A stretch of 64,000 nucleotides of DNA, from contig NZ_CP117834.1 of NCBI RefSeq assembly GCF_028735875.1, positions 496,001 to 560,000 on the forward strand, in the 5' to 3' direction. Position numbers and translations under genes: made by a program. The DNA comes from Shouchella hunanensis. GTDB lineage: Bacteria > Bacillota > Bacilli > Bacillales > Bacillaceae_D. The notes under the pieces were generated by a model that was not told where the DNA came from, did no database searches, and saw only the letters and a list, made by a program, of their open reading frames with translations. This document shows, one piece after another, positions 30,661 to 39,774 of this stretch (position 1 is the stretch's first letter; every line of letters starts with the position of its first letter).

Positions 30661-32064
30661 TTATATATAATTCATTGGATCAACTGCATTTGATCGTGAC
30701 CAGTTGAACGCTCCTTGGTGCACTTCAAAATGTAAATGAGCGCCAAATGAGTTCCCTGTATTCCCCATTGTACCAAGCTGTGTACCTTGTCCAACACGCT
30801 GACCTGCACTTACGTCAATTCGATCTAAGTGTGCATACACAGTAGAGTATTGTTGCCCATTCATTTGATGAGTAACAAGAACCCAGTTACCAAAGCCACC
30901 ACTATGGTAACCAGCTTCAACAACCGTTCCATCTAAAACAGAAACAATCGGCACATCTCCACTTCGACCATTTTTACCAATATCAATACCCCAGTGCATT
31001 CTTCCACCGCGCATACCGTATTGAGATGTTACCGAACCTGTCGCTGGACGAATAAATGATGAAGAGTTATTTGCCGCTGGAGCAGCATTCTGAACGCTAT
31101 TGTTTCCACTAGTTGAAGGAGACGCTTCTCTACTACTTGGCGCGTTTGCTGCTGGAGTAGACGCTTTCGTTGGCTCTGAAGCTGTCTCTACCTGTGCTGC
31201 ATCAGCTGCTTGTTTTGCCTCACGCTCTTGACGTTCTTGTCTTTCTTTCTCTTCTTGCTTGCGGCGTTCTTCTTCTTCACGGGCTTTTTTCTGCTCTTCT
31301 TCCCATGCTGCTAGTTCTGCTTCAAGCGCATGTTCTTGTCCTTTAAGTAACTCTTCGTCAGAAATAATCGCATTTAGCTCTTGCTGAAGCTGTGTTTCTT
31401 TTTCGTTCAAATCATCTTGCAGACTATTTAATTCGTTCTTTTGAGAATCAAGCTCATTTTTAATTGTTACTAAAGCTGCTTTGTTCTCTTCAACTTTCGC
31501 TTTCTTCGCTTCTACCTCTTGTTTTGCGTTATGTAGACGCTCTTCATCAGCAATATGTTCGTCTAGTAACTCTTGGTCACTTTGAGCAATCGTTGTAATG
31601 GCACTTAACCGTTCAATAAAGTCACCAAAGCTTTGAGCACCTAAAAGCACTTCTAAATAGCTAACTTCACCATCGGACTCATACGTCGCAACTGCACGTT
31701 CCTGCAAAATCTCTCTTCGCTCTTCAATGCGTTCTTCAATAATGACAATTTCTTCTTCAAGAGCTTTAATTTCTTCCCCAAGTTGAATAAGCTCTTCTTC
31801 TGTTTCTTTTAACTTTTGCTCGTTTTCTTGTTGTTTAGCAGTTAATGCTTCAATTTCTGCCGAAAGTGCACTAAGCTCGCTTTCAAGCTCGGTAATCTCA
31901 GAGCGCGTTTCATTTGCAGATTCTTGCTTTGATACTTGTTCTTCACGAACCTGATCTAATTTTGTCTGAATTTCTGTGTTTGCCATCGCTGGCTGGAATC
32001 CTGTAAAAAGGAGAGCTACTGCCGCAGTAACTGCAACAGTCGCTCGAATTGTACGCTTTTTCAA
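30661..32064 (-). CDS. EnvC-like coiled-coil M23 peptidoglycan hydrolase
   Basis: A 467-residue secreted protein. A signal peptide (MKKRTIRATV...QPAMA) is followed by a long coiled coil (about 30-250), a Lys/Glu/Arg-rich segment, a Ser/Pro/Ala linker (about 285-340), and a C-terminal M23 (LytM) domain. The zinc ligands are all present: His and Asp in MHWGIDIG, and the HLHFEV pair, plus YAHL. So unlike degenerate E. coli EnvC, this may itself cut peptide crosslinks. It lies directly downstream of ftsEX, which regulates such coiled-coil hydrolases. TTG start behind GGGGG. Confidence 0.9.
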   Translation of the reverse strand: MKKRTIRATVAVTAAVALLFTGFQPAMANTEIQTKLDQVREEQVSKQESANETRSEITELESELSALSAEIEALTAKQQENEQKLKETEEELIQLGEEIKALEEEIVIIEERIEERREILQERAVATYESDGEVSYLEVLLGAQSFGDFIERLSAITTIAQSDQELLDEHIADEERLHNAKQEVEAKKAKVEENKAALVTIKNELDSQKNELNSLQDDLNEKETQLQQELNAIISDEELLKGQEHALEAELAAWEEEQKKAREEEERRKQEEKERQERQEREAKQAADAAQVETASEPTKASTPAANAPSSREASPSTSGNNSVQNAAPAANNSSSFIRPATGSVTSQYGMRGGRMHWGIDIGKNGRSGDVPIVSVLDGTVVEAGYHSGGFGNWVLVTHQMNGQQYSTVYAHLDRIDVSAGQRVGQGTQLGTMGNTGNSFGAHLHFEVHQGAFNWSRSNAVDPMNYI

Positions 32065-32094
32065 CCTTATTTCCCCCTTGATTTCTACACACGA

Positions 32095-32985
32095 TTATAC
32101 TTTTAAGAATTTACGAACAGACATGACGCTTCCCCATATTCCAACGCCAAGTCCTAAAACAACTAATAGAATGGAAAGCTGTAAGATTAATAGATTAGGT
32201 GCCAATAGTTCATACGGTACACCTTGTAAAAAGCTTGCTGACTCATTGTAGAGATACGTGTATCCAAAACTAATGAGGAGTATCGGAATAATGCTTCCTA
32301 ACAGTCCGAGTAGCATCCCTTCAATTAGAAACGGCCAACGAACGAAGCTATCCTTCGCCCCTACTAGCTTCATAATTTGTATTTCACTTTTTCTTGCTAA
32401 AATGGTCAATTTAATTGTATTAGAGATTAAGAACATCGCTGTGAATAATAACGCCCCAATTACAACGGCTCCGGCTATTCTACCTGTATTGGTAATGGTA
32501 AACAGATCGGATATGATTTCTTCTCCATATGAGACGCGACCAATATAAGGATGTTCACCGATCGATTCTGCAATCTCTTCTGTAAACTGTGGTGTCGTCG
32601 CAATAATGCGTAGTGCGTCTCGCAACGGGTTGTCATCCCGTAAACTTCCCCAGTAGTCTTCTCCACCAGTGGACGCAATTAAATTCTCAAGTCCTTCTTC
32701 TTTATCAATGAACTCAACTTCGGCTACATCATACTCTGATTCGACTTCTTCCATAAGCTCATTTATTTCTGCTTCATCAGTGCCGCGTTCAATGAAAGCT
32801 CGAATCTCGACATTTTCTTCAATCGTTGACGCAATGTGATTACCGTTTAAAAAAACAATCATAAAGAACCCAACGATTACGAGCATAACGGTAACAGCGC
32901 TAATAGAAGCAAATGTCATCCAGCCACTTCGTCCAATGTTTTTGAAGCCTTCACGGAGGTGGCGTTTTGGTGCATTAAACTTCAT
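32095..32985 (-). CDS. ftsX: Cell-division ABC transporter permease FtsX
   Basis: A 296-residue membrane protein with the typical FtsX layout: short basic N-terminus ([22 protein letters not shown]), first transmembrane helix at about 25-45, a large extracytoplasmic domain (about 50-165), then three more helices. FtsX transmits ATP-driven movement from FtsE to a periplasmic or wall-side hydrolase. The ATG at 32985 is supported by GGGGG upstream and by alignment with known FtsX; it overlaps ftsE by 11 bases. Confidence 0.95.
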   Translation of the reverse strand: MKFNAPKRHLREGFKNIGRSGWMTFASISAVTVMLVIVGFFMIVFLNGNHIASTIEENVEIRAFIERGTDEAEINELMEEVESEYDVAEVEFIDKEEGLENLIASTGGEDYWGSLRDDNPLRDALRIIATTPQFTEEIAESIGEHPYIGRVSYGEEIISDLFTITNTGRIAGAVVIGALLFTAMFLISNTIKLTILARKSEIQIMKLVGAKDSFVRWPFLIEGMLLGLLGSIIPILLISFGYTYLYNESASFLQGVPYELLAPNLLILQLSILLVVLGLGVGIWGSVMSVRKFLKV

Positions 32986-33667
32986 ATCCGTAATTCCCCC
33001 TAGCTTCATCTCGAACAACGCGGCCAGCTTCAATGGCAATGACTCTGCGCTTCAAAGTATTCACAATTTCTTTATTATGAGTGGCCATAATAACGGTCGT
33101 TCCTAGCGCATTGACATTTTCAAGAATGTCCATAATGCTCCACGCTGTATCAGGATCAAGGTTACCAGTCGGTTCATCTGCAATTAAGATGTCAGGACGA
33201 TTCACAACGGCTCGCGCAATGGCAACGCGTTGTTGCTCTCCTCCTGAAAGCTCACTTGGATAAAATTTAGCTTTACTTTTTATTTTTACTAAGTCTAGTA
33301 CATCCATTACTTTTTGCTTAATCTTTGATGGGTCTTCTTCAATAACTTCTAAGGCAAAAGCAATATTCTCATAGACTGTCAACGATTGTAGAAGTTTGAA
33401 GTCTTGGAAAACCACCCCGACTCGCCTTCTTAGATGAGGAACTTCTTTTTGCTTTAATTGAGATAGGTTCACATTATCAATGTAAATCTCACCCTTAGAT
33501 GCCTTCTCTTCTCGGTATAACAATCGTATAAATGTGGACTTACCGGCTCCACTTGGCCCAACAATGTAAACAAATTCGCCCTTATTAAACTCAATTGACA
33601 TACCATTTATCGCTTTAACGCTATTTGGATACACTTTCCAAACATCGTTTAACTTAATCAAACTCAC
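32975..33667 (-). CDS. ftsE: Cell-division ATP-binding protein FtsE
   Basis: A 230-residue ABC ATPase. Walker A is GPSGAGKST, the signature is [14 protein letters not shown] and Walker B is [13 protein letters not shown]. It powers FtsX to activate cell-wall hydrolysis; here the adjacent M23 peptidase is the natural partner. The start is probably GTG at 33667, with AAAGG ten bases before; a TTG six bases further in is possible, and an upstream start at 33703 has no good ribosome site. Confidence 0.95.
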   Translation of the reverse strand: MSLIKLNDVWKVYPNSVKAINGMSIEFNKGEFVYIVGPSGAGKSTFIRLLYREEKASKGEIYIDNVNLSQLKQKEVPHLRRRVGVVFQDFKLLQSLTVYENIAFALEVIEEDPSKIKQKVMDVLDLVKIKSKAKFYPSELSGGEQQRVAIARAVVNRPDILIADEPTGNLDPDTAWSIMDILENVNALGTTVIMATHNKEIVNTLKRRVIAIEAGRVVRDEARGNYGYEV

Positions 33668-33752
33668 TTCATCACAGCCTTTAATAAAAAATGCCAAGGT
33701 CAATTTGTATTTTCGATCATCTATTGTACATATTCAGACATGCTTCGCGGTT

Positions 33753-33760
33753 ATTATATC
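33753..33760 (-). promoter_or_regulatory. Extended -10 of a candidate ftsE promoter
   Basis: On the minus strand TGA-TATAAT (TATAAT at 33753-33758) is a consensus extended -10, about 85 bases before ftsE. No good -35 is seen. Confidence 0.5.
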
Positions 33761-33804
33761 ATTAGATCAATCTAGTAAATATTACATTTTTATTTCAGTT
33801 TGAT

Positions 33805-33830
33805 GTTTCATGTCAAAAATGATCGGGTAT
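33805..33830 (+). promoter_or_regulatory. Orphan sigma-B-like promoter on the plus strand
   Basis: GTTTCA, 14 bp, GGGTAT matches the sigma-B consensus GTTTAA-N12-15-GGGTAT in 11 of 12 positions. No plus-strand gene follows; it points into the cytochrome gene from the antisense side, toward a hairpin at 33886-33935. It may be chance, or drive a short RNA. Confidence 0.4.
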
Positions 33831-33880
33831 ACAATATGATTTTGTTGAAAAATGGAGGCTCTTTCAGGCGCAGACAACAA

Positions 33881-33935
33881 AAAAAGCGCTCATTTCGGAG
33901 TCACTTCTTAACCCATTCTTCCGACAGCACTTTTA
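33881..33935 (-). terminator. Probable terminator after the cytochrome gene
   Basis: On the minus strand AAGTGCTGTCGGA pairs with TCCGA...AGCGCTT, leaving an internal asymmetry and a G-T pair, and TTTTTTT follows. On the plus strand the same stem has a C-A mismatch, so it looks built for the minus strand. Confidence 0.65.
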
Positions 33936-33943
33936 TCATTTTC

Positions 33944-34273
33944 CTAGCGTGCACTTAACCATTCCACTAGCGCTCTACGATCTTCTTCATCCAAATCTTG
34001 AGGCGGCATAAACCCTACCCCATTTACGATAATGGCTTCTATTTCATCAGCAGTTAGGTCAATGTCTAAAAGTGACGGACCTGATGCACCTTGTAACTGA
34101 TCGCCATGACAGTTTATACAGCTATTTTCTTTATATATCTGGTATCCATCGTCGCTAAAAATGATGTCCTCTTCATCTATGACATCGTTTTGCTTCGAGT
34201 CGTCTACTTCCGGATGACAAGCAGCTAATAAGATAAAGCAAAAAAGAATACAGCGTACAACTTTCAAGCCCAT
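33944..34273 (-). CDS. cccB: Lipoprotein cytochrome c-551 (CccB-like)
   Basis: A 109-residue class I c-type cytochrome. A lipoprotein signal peptide ends in LLAAC (Cys19). Haem attaches at CINCH (Cys52, Cys55, His56) and Met89 (VGFMPPQ) is the likely sixth ligand. It carries electrons on the outer face of the membrane. The mature protein is strongly acidic, as is common in alkaliphiles. It lies between prfB and ftsE as in B. subtilis. The start may be the ATG at 34273 or the TTG two codons later, which is better spaced from AAGGAG. Confidence 0.92.
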   Translation of the reverse strand: MGLKVVRCILFCFILLAACHPEVDDSKQNDVIDEEDIIFSDDGYQIYKENSCINCHGDQLQGASGPSLLDIDLTADEIEAIIVNGVGFMPPQDLDEEDRRALVEWLSAR

Positions 34274-34283
34274 TCACTCCTTT

Positions 34284-34406
34284 CTATTCACAAATAAAAA
34301 GCGCATAGACGGTGTTTGTTATACAAGTAACAGCGACAACTAAAACAAGAATGGTATCCTTGTCAAGTTGGAGCGTTTCTTTTAAAACAACCGTCCCTAG
34401 CGCCAA
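34284..34406 (-). CDS. Possible 40-residue membrane peptide upstream of cccB
   Basis: Between prfB and cccB there is a short open frame starting at TTG 34406 and ending in TAG, 10 bases before the cytochrome ATG. It encodes MALGTVVLKETLQLDKDT followed by one hydrophobic segment (ILVLVVAVTCITNTVYALFI). It is open back to a stop near 34437. The ribosome site (GGATGCGAA) is weak. It could be a real small membrane protein, the tail of a decayed gene, or chance. I do not recognise it. Confidence 0.3.
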   Translation of the reverse strand: MALGTVVLKETLQLDKDTILVLVVAVTCITNTVYALFICE

Positions 34407-34437
34407 ATTATTTTCGCATCCATATAAAGCGTGTTAG

Positions 34438-35545
34438 TTAATCAATTCGAATGGTTTGCCTTAAGTATGCATCGATGAATGGGTCAAGTTCACCATCCAT
34501 TACTGCATTCGAATTTCCATTTTCATGATTCGTCCGATGATCTTTCACCATTGAATAAGGATGAAAAACATATGAGCGAATTTGACTTCCCCAGCCGATA
34601 TCTTTTTGCTCGCCGCGAATTTCTGCTAATTCACGTTCCTGCTCTTCAATCTTTAATTGGTATAGCTTTGCTTTCATCATCTTCATGGCTTGCTCACGGT
34701 TTTTAATCTGTGAACGTTCACTTTGACAAGTCACTACCGTATTTGTTGGCAAATGCGTAATACGAACTGCAGAATCTGTCGTATTAATATGCTGTCCACC
34801 GGCGCCACTCGCACGGTATGTGTCAATTTTCAAATCTTCTGTATTGAGCTCAATATCGACTGTATCGTCCAGCTCCGGCATTACTTCACACGAAACAAAG
34901 GATGTGTGTCTTCTTCCAGAAGAATCAAATGGTGAAATACGAACGAGACGGTGAACGCCTTTCTCTGCTTTTAAATAGCCGTAAGCATTATGACCTTTAA
35001 TTAGTAACGTTACGCTTTTAACACCAGCTTCTTCACCAGGTAAATAATCGAGGGTTTCAACAGAATACCCGCGTTTATCGGCCCAACGTGTATACATCCG
35101 CAATAACATAGAGGCCCAGTCTTGCGATTCAGTTCCGCCAGCTCCTGGATGTAACTCCAAAATAGCATTGTTTTTATCATATGGCTCACTTAGTAGCAGC
35201 TGTAGCTCAAACTGATTCATCTTTTCGATTAATGCGCGAACACCTTCTTCTAATTCATTCGCTAGCTCAGGATCGCCTTCTTCTCGCACAAGCTCTAAGC
35301 TAACTTCTAAATCTTCGTAGGCGTCAGACATATCTTTAAAGGTATGCACTTGCTCTTTCAACCCGTTCGTTTCTGCAATGACTTTCTGTGCCTCTTCTTG
35401 GCTATTCCAAAAATCAGGGTCTGTCATCTTCTCTTCTAACTCCGCAATCCGCTCTTCTTTATCTGCGACGTCAAAGAGACCCCCTAAAATCGGCTAATCG
35501 TTTCTCTAATGCCGCTAATTCTTGCTTAATTTCTACTAAATCCAA
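34438..35545 (-). CDS. prfB: Peptide chain release factor 2, with programmed +1 frameshift
   Basis: RF2, 368 residues, recognises UGA and UAA. The gene is split in two frames. The first 24 codons start at TTG 35545 (ribosome site GAGGTG) and end at an in-frame TGA (35471-35473). Frame shifts at AGG-GGG-TCT-CTT-TGA-C: an internal Shine-Dalgarno AGGGGG (35480-35485), slippery CTT and stop TGA, after which reading continues from GAC (35472). The catalytic GGQ is in [17 protein letters not shown] and the tripeptide for stop recognition is SPF ([12 protein letters not shown]). The frameshift lets RF2 regulate its own synthesis. Confidence 0.97.
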
Positions 35546-35571
35546 ATCTTTCACCTCATTATTTAGTAACC

Positions 35572-38100
35572 TTAGCCATTTGCCCCACAGCAGTTTTTGT
35601 ATTTCTTGCCGCTTCCGCAAACACAAGGGTCATTTCGTCCAATGTCTTCACCTTTACGAACTGGTTTCTTTTTAGCTTGCTTTTGCTCATTGTTTACTGA
35701 TGGTTGAACGGCCTTACCTTGAGCGACTTCTTGTCGTTGTAAGTTTTGTTGTACTTCCGCTTTCATCACATACATCGATACTTCTTCTTCAATCTCAACA
35801 ATCATTGCCTCGAACATATTAAACCCTTCAAATCGATATTCACGCAAAGGATCATTTTGGCCATATGCGCGCAAATGAATACCTTGACGAAGCTGATCCA
35901 TTTGGTCAATGTGGTTCATCCACTTACGATCAACCGTTCTCAACATAATTACTTTCTCAAATTCACGCATTTGTTCAGGTGAAACCTCAGACTCTTTTTC
36001 GTGATAAGCAGCAAGTACTCTTTCCGTTACAAGTTCAATAACTTCTTCTTGTTCAAGTCCAGTGATTTCTTTTTCAGTTAACGCACCTTCACTTAACAAT
36101 TGTCCATTAATATACGTCACAATAGCAGTTAAATCCCATTCTTCTTGTACGAGTGAATCTGGCGTGTGCGTTTGAACAACATGAGTGATCGTTGCTTTTA
36201 ACATGTTTTTCACAATTGACTGTAAGTTTTCCGATTCCAATACTTCCATACGCTGCTTGTAAATAATTTCACGTTGTTCTCGCATCACATCGTCAAACTG
36301 CAAAATTTGTTTTCGTGCATCATAGTTATTTCCTTCAACTCGCTTTTGCGCAGTTTCTACCGCTCGGGAAACAAGCTTTGATTCAATTGGTTGATCTTCT
36401 TCCATTCCAAGCCGTTCCATCATATTACGCATATTATCTGAACCAAACCGTCTCATCAATTCGTCTTCCATTGACAGATAGAATTGCGAAGAGCCTACAT
36501 CTCCTTGACGACCTGAACGGCCTCGAAGCTGGTTATCAATTCGACGTGATTCGTGTCGCTCTGTTCCTAATACGTGTAAGCCACCTAGATCTTTTACACC
36601 TGGCCCTAATTTAATATCCGTTCCACGACCAGCCATATTTGTTGCAATTGTTACAGCACCTTTGTGCCCTGCATTCTCAATGATTTCTGCTTCACGTTCG
36701 TGGTTTTTCGCATTTAATACATGGTGAGGAATGCGTTTCTTTGTTAACATCTTTGAAACAATTTCACTTGTATCAACGTTCACCGTACCAACTAGTACAG
36801 GCTGTCCTTTTTTGTGTAATTCAGCAATTTCATTAACAACCGCATTAAACTTCGCCTGCATCGATTTGTAAATCAAATCAGACCGATCATCACGAGCTAC
36901 ATCTTTATTTGTTGGAATGACCATTACGTCCATGCCGTAAATATTACGGAATTCTTCCTCTTCCGTTTTAGCTGTACCAGTCATACCTGCAAGCTTTTGG
37001 TACATTCTAAAATAGTTCTGGAATGTAATGGACGCAAGCGTAATGCTTTCTTTTTGTACTTGCAAATTCTCTTTTGCTTCTAATGCTTGGTGAAGACCAT
37101 CGCTATAGCGACGACCTTTCATTAAACGACCTGTAAATTGGTCAACAATGACAACTTCGCCATCTTCTACTACGTAATCCGCATCACGATGCATCGCCAC
37201 ATGAGCTTTTAATGACTGATTAATGTGATGATTTAAAGAAACGTGTTGTTGATCATAAAGGTTGTCAATATTGAACGCGCGTTCCGCTTTATTCACACCT
37301 TCGTCTGTTAACTGTACGGCTTTTGTTTTTTCATCGTACGTATAATCTTCATCTACTTTCAGAACCCTTACAAACGTGTTTGCTTGTCCATACAGCTTGG
37401 TTTTCCGTTCAACCGAACCAGAAATAATAAGCGGTGTCCGCGCTTCATCAATTAAAATGGAATCCACTTCATCAATAAGGGCAAAGTGAAGCGGACGTTG
37501 AACCATTTGATCTTTATATAGAACCATATTATCGCGAAGGTAATCGAACCCTAGCTCGTTATTTGTACTATACGTAATATCAGCAGCATACGCCTTTTGC
37601 TTTTCTTCTCTGGAGAGACCATTTTCATTCAACCCTACTGTTAGTCCCAAAAATTGGAATACGCGACCATAGTTGCCAAGGTCACGGCTCGCTAAGTAAT
37701 TATTCACTGTCACAATATGAACACCCTTGCCAAGCAACGCTTGAACATAACAAGCAATTGTTCCTACAAGCGTTTTACCTTCACCTGTTTTCATTTCTGA
37801 AATGTTCCCTTGATGAAGGGCAAGGGCACCAAGAAGCTGCACACGGTACGGATATTCATTTAATACACGTTTAGCTGCCTCTCTTACTGTTGCGAGCGCA
37901 GGTACAACGACCTCATCAATTGAAGTACCTTCTTCAATTTGCTGTTTTAATTCTTGCGTTTTATTTCTCAATTGTTCATCGGAAAGCCTTGCCATTTCAT
38001 CGGCTAGCGCCTCGACTTGATCAATAACTTTTTCATTTTTCTTTAATTGCTTTTGAGCAGGATCGCCTACTACTTTTCGAAGTAAACCGAGCATATTCAT
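35572..38100 (-). CDS. secA: Protein translocase subunit SecA
   Basis: An 842-residue ATPase that drives proteins through SecYEG. Walker A is GEGKT ([15 protein letters not shown], about residue 104), Walker B is [20 protein letters not shown] (about 207). The pre-protein crosslinking domain, the IRA switch and the C-terminal linker follow. The C-terminal zinc-binding motif [14 protein letters not shown] is intact. It is 26 bases upstream of prfB, the usual secA-prfB pairing. Confidence 0.98.
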   Translation of the reverse strand: MNMLGLLRKVVGDPAQKQLKKNEKVIDQVEALADEMARLSDEQLRNKTQELKQQIEEGTSIDEVVVPALATVREAAKRVLNEYPYRVQLLGALALHQGNISEMKTGEGKTLVGTIACYVQALLGKGVHIVTVNNYLASRDLGNYGRVFQFLGLTVGLNENGLSREEKQKAYAADITYSTNNELGFDYLRDNMVLYKDQMVQRPLHFALIDEVDSILIDEARTPLIISGSVERKTKLYGQANTFVRVLKVDEDYTYDEKTKAVQLTDEGVNKAERAFNIDNLYDQQHVSLNHHINQSLKAHVAMHRDADYVVEDGEVVIVDQFTGRLMKGRRYSDGLHQALEAKENLQVQKESITLASITFQNYFRMYQKLAGMTGTAKTEEEEFRNIYGMDVMVIPTNKDVARDDRSDLIYKSMQAKFNAVVNEIAELHKKGQPVLVGTVNVDTSEIVSKMLTKKRIPHHVLNAKNHEREAEIIENAGHKGAVTIATNMAGRGTDIKLGPGVKDLGGLHVLGTERHESRRIDNQLRGRSGRQGDVGSSQFYLSMEDELMRRFGSDNMRNMMERLGMEEDQPIESKLVSRAVETAQKRVEGNNYDARKQILQFDDVMREQREIIYKQRMEVLESENLQSIVKNMLKATITHVVQTHTPDSLVQEEWDLTAIVTYINGQLLSEGALTEKEITGLEQEEVIELVTERVLAAYHEKESEVSPEQMREFEKVIMLRTVDRKWMNHIDQMDQLRQGIHLRAYGQNDPLREYRFEGFNMFEAMIVEIEEEVSMYVMKAEVQQNLQRQEVAQGKAVQPSVNNEQKQAKKKPVRKGEDIGRNDPCVCGSGKKYKNCCGANG

Positions 38101-38156
38101 CTTCCTCTCTTAACGGCAATACACACTACATGACTTTTTTTGGGTTTATCATACTT

Positions 38157-38185
38157 ATATTAGCAGTTTAGACACCGGCTTACAA
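38157..38185 (-). promoter_or_regulatory. Promoter of secA
   Basis: On the minus strand TTGTAA (38180-38185), 17 bp, TAATAT (38157-38162), about 57 bases before the secA ATG. Confidence 0.6.
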
Positions 38186-38209
38186 GACTGCCTACTTGTG
38201 CACAGCATT

Positions 38210-38242
38210 AAAAAGTGCCAGCTATTAGCTGACACTTTTATT
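38210..38242 (-). terminator. Terminator after hpf
   Basis: On the minus strand AAAAGTGTCAGC-TAATA-GCTGGCACTTTTT forms a 12-bp stem with one G-T pair and a T tract. Confidence 0.88.
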
Positions 38243-38809
38243 TTATGCTTCAGATTCAATTAAACCGTATTTGCCGTCTTTTCGACGGTAAACAACGTTC
38301 GTGCTGCCGCTATCAGCATCTGAGAAGACGAAGAAATTATGTCCTAGCAGATCCATCTGTAAGATAGCTTCTTCAGCATCCATCGGCTTTAAGTTAAAGC
38401 GCTTCGTTCGAACAACCTGCAGATCATCTTCTTCATACTCTTCTTCAATGATCTCCTCACGAAGTGGCTCTAGTTCATTTTTGAACATATGCTTGAGGCT
38501 ACCCTCTTGTCTGAACTTACGATTTACCTTTGTTTTGTGCTTTCGAATTTGGCGTTCCAACTTTTCGACGACTACGTCGATTGCTGCATACATATCCGCA
38601 TTTGTTTCCTCGCCTCTTAATAATAGCCTAGGCATCGGAATCGTAACCTCTATACTTGATTCGCTACTATTAATAAGCTGTAGCTTTACATTTACATCAG
38701 CCACAGGAGTTGTGTCGAAATAGCGTTCAAGCTTACCGACTTTCTTCTCTACATACTCCCTAATTGCTGGTGTTACTTCAATGTTCTCACCACGAATATT
38801 ATAATGCAT
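38243..38809 (-). CDS. hpf: Ribosome hibernation promotion factor, long form (HPF/YvyD)
   Basis: A 188-residue long-form HPF. The N-terminal S30AE domain (1-100, MHYNIRGENIEVTPAIREYVEKK) binds the 30S decoding site; the C-terminal domain (about 128-188, VVRTKRFNLKPMDAEEAILQMDLLGH) dimerises to make 100S ribosomes. An acidic linker joins them. The ATG at 38809 follows AAAGGAGGAG, and fits the family length. A sigma-B-like promoter is visible upstream. Confidence 0.96.
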   Translation of the reverse strand: MHYNIRGENIEVTPAIREYVEKKVGKLERYFDTTPVADVNVKLQLINSSESSIEVTIPMPRLLLRGEETNADMYAAIDVVVEKLERQIRKHKTKVNRKFRQEGSLKHMFKNELEPLREEIIEEEYEEDDLQVVRTKRFNLKPMDAEEAILQMDLLGHNFFVFSDADSGSTNVVYRRKDGKYGLIESEA

Positions 38810-38845
38810 CGTTGAACTCCTCCTTTTCCCTTGCTTACTTCTACA

Positions 38846-38870
38846 TTTCCCTCTAAAATCCTTCTTAAAC
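38846..38870 (-). promoter_or_regulatory. Sigma-B-like promoter of hpf
   Basis: On the minus strand GTTTAA (38865-38870), 13 bp, GGGAAA (38846-38851) matches sigma-B consensus in 10 of 12 positions, about 37 bases before the hpf ATG. The B. subtilis orthologue yvyD is controlled by sigma-B and sigma-H, which supports it. Confidence 0.6.
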
Positions 38871-38892
38871 ATTAAAAATATGACAAAAAAAA

Positions 38893-38929
38893 CAACAAAA
38901 AACTCACCCTACTAATGGTAGAGTGAGTT
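38893..38929 (-). terminator. Terminator after the cold-shock gene
   Basis: On the minus strand AACTCACTCTAC and GTAGGGTGAGTT form a stem with one G-T pair, ending in TTTTTTG. Confidence 0.9.
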
Positions 38930-38967
38930 GAGATTAGCTATTATTCATATCCTTACAGGAATGTGAA

Positions 38968-39165
38968 TTAAAGCTTTACTACGTTTGCAGCTTGCGGTCC
39001 GCGAGCGCCTTCAACGATTTCGAATTCTACATCTTGACCTTCATCAAGAGTTTTGAATCCATCAGAATTGATTGCAGAGAAATGTACGAATACGTCATCT
39101 CCGTCTTCACGCTCGATAAAACCAAAACCTTTTTCTGCATTAAACCATTTAACTTTTCCTTGCAT
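38968..39165 (-). CDS. CspA-family cold-shock protein
   Basis: A 65-residue single cold-shock domain (OB fold). The RNA-binding motifs RNP1 (KGFGFIE) and RNP2 (VFVHFSAI) are both complete. It acts as an RNA/ssDNA chaperone in the cytoplasm. Which of the paralogues cspB, cspC or cspD it corresponds to cannot be decided here. It has its own promoter and terminator. Confidence 0.95.
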   Translation of the reverse strand: MQGKVKWFNAEKGFGFIEREDGDDVFVHFSAINSDGFKTLDEGQDVEFEIVEGARGPQAANVVKL

Positions 39166-39221
39166 GTTTCACATTCCCTTCGTTACATAAAATTCAATGT
39201 ATGGTGTTATACCACAGTTTC

Positions 39222-39250
39222 AATATACCAGTACGATTCTTATAAGTCAA
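39222..39250 (-). promoter_or_regulatory. Sigma-A promoter of the cold-shock gene
   Basis: On the minus strand TTGACT (39245-39250), 17 bp, TATATT (39222-39227): a strong vegetative promoter giving a leader of about 50 bases. Confidence 0.75.
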
Positions 39251-39676
39251 ACTCTTTCTTCAAATGGCACAATAGGCATTTGTCTAATTCTGTCGATACA
39301 GATAGCCCTTTTTGTTAACGCTTTCTTAAAACTGTTACTAGAATAAAAGGTTTACGTATCTTGTGAAAATAAGAGAGAATATGAAATTTGTCGAAATCTT
39401 TTTAGAAATTCTTTAAAAGAGTATTCTAACTGAAATTTAAAAAGAGCTCTTAACACTTCCATTGTTAAAGAACAATAAAACAAAGTTTCTCAAATAAGAG
39501 GGCAATGGTAAGAAAGCAAATAGCTTGAACCTTCCTTTTTAATCAGTAAATTATGAAATCCATTTACTTTATGAGCGTAGTATAGTTTAACCTAGTTTCT
39601 TCATTTAATTGTTAATTCTACCCGTAAGTGGTCTCAATATCCCCCCCCCTCAAAAACCTTGGTTCTATTTTCCTAT
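39251..39676. other. AT-rich non-coding stretch
   Basis: About 430 bases without a recognisable gene. It contains only weak small hairpins (for example TTGTT-AAAG-AACAA near 39465) and a run of nine C at 39641-39649. I see no riboswitch, tRNA or convincing coding frame. Confidence 0.6.
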
Positions 39677-39719
39677 TTGCATTCAAGAGCAGGTTTGTTA
39701 CAATATCACAAGCGCTTGT
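39677..39719 (+). promoter_or_regulatory. Candidate promoter of the orphan lipoprotein with palindrome
   Basis: TTGCAT (39677-39682), 16 bp, TACAAT (39699-39704). Right after the -10 lies the perfect 12-bp palindrome ACAAGCGCTTGT (39708-39719), at the expected transcription start. This is a plausible repressor site. It does not fit the CcpA cre consensus well. Confidence 0.5.
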
Positions 39720-39774
39720 AACATAAATGTAATATTTTGTAGCGCTAACTTAAACCAACCAGGAGTAGATGACT

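Noticed and set aside
38301-38723. 140-codon plus-strand frame opposite hpf
   Set aside because: It is rich in Ser/Leu/Phe, as expected from the complement of acidic, lysine-rich hpf coding sequence. It has no supporting start or context.
39641-39649. Run of nine C, a possible phase-variable tract
   Set aside because: It lies about 30 bases upstream of the lipoprotein -35 and not in a coding frame. It is worth remembering as a sequencing-error risk, but there is no evidence of a switch.
39708-39719. CcpA cre site before the orphan lipoprotein gene
   Set aside because: The central AAGCGCTT resembles a cre site, but the outer TG...CA positions do not match the consensus.
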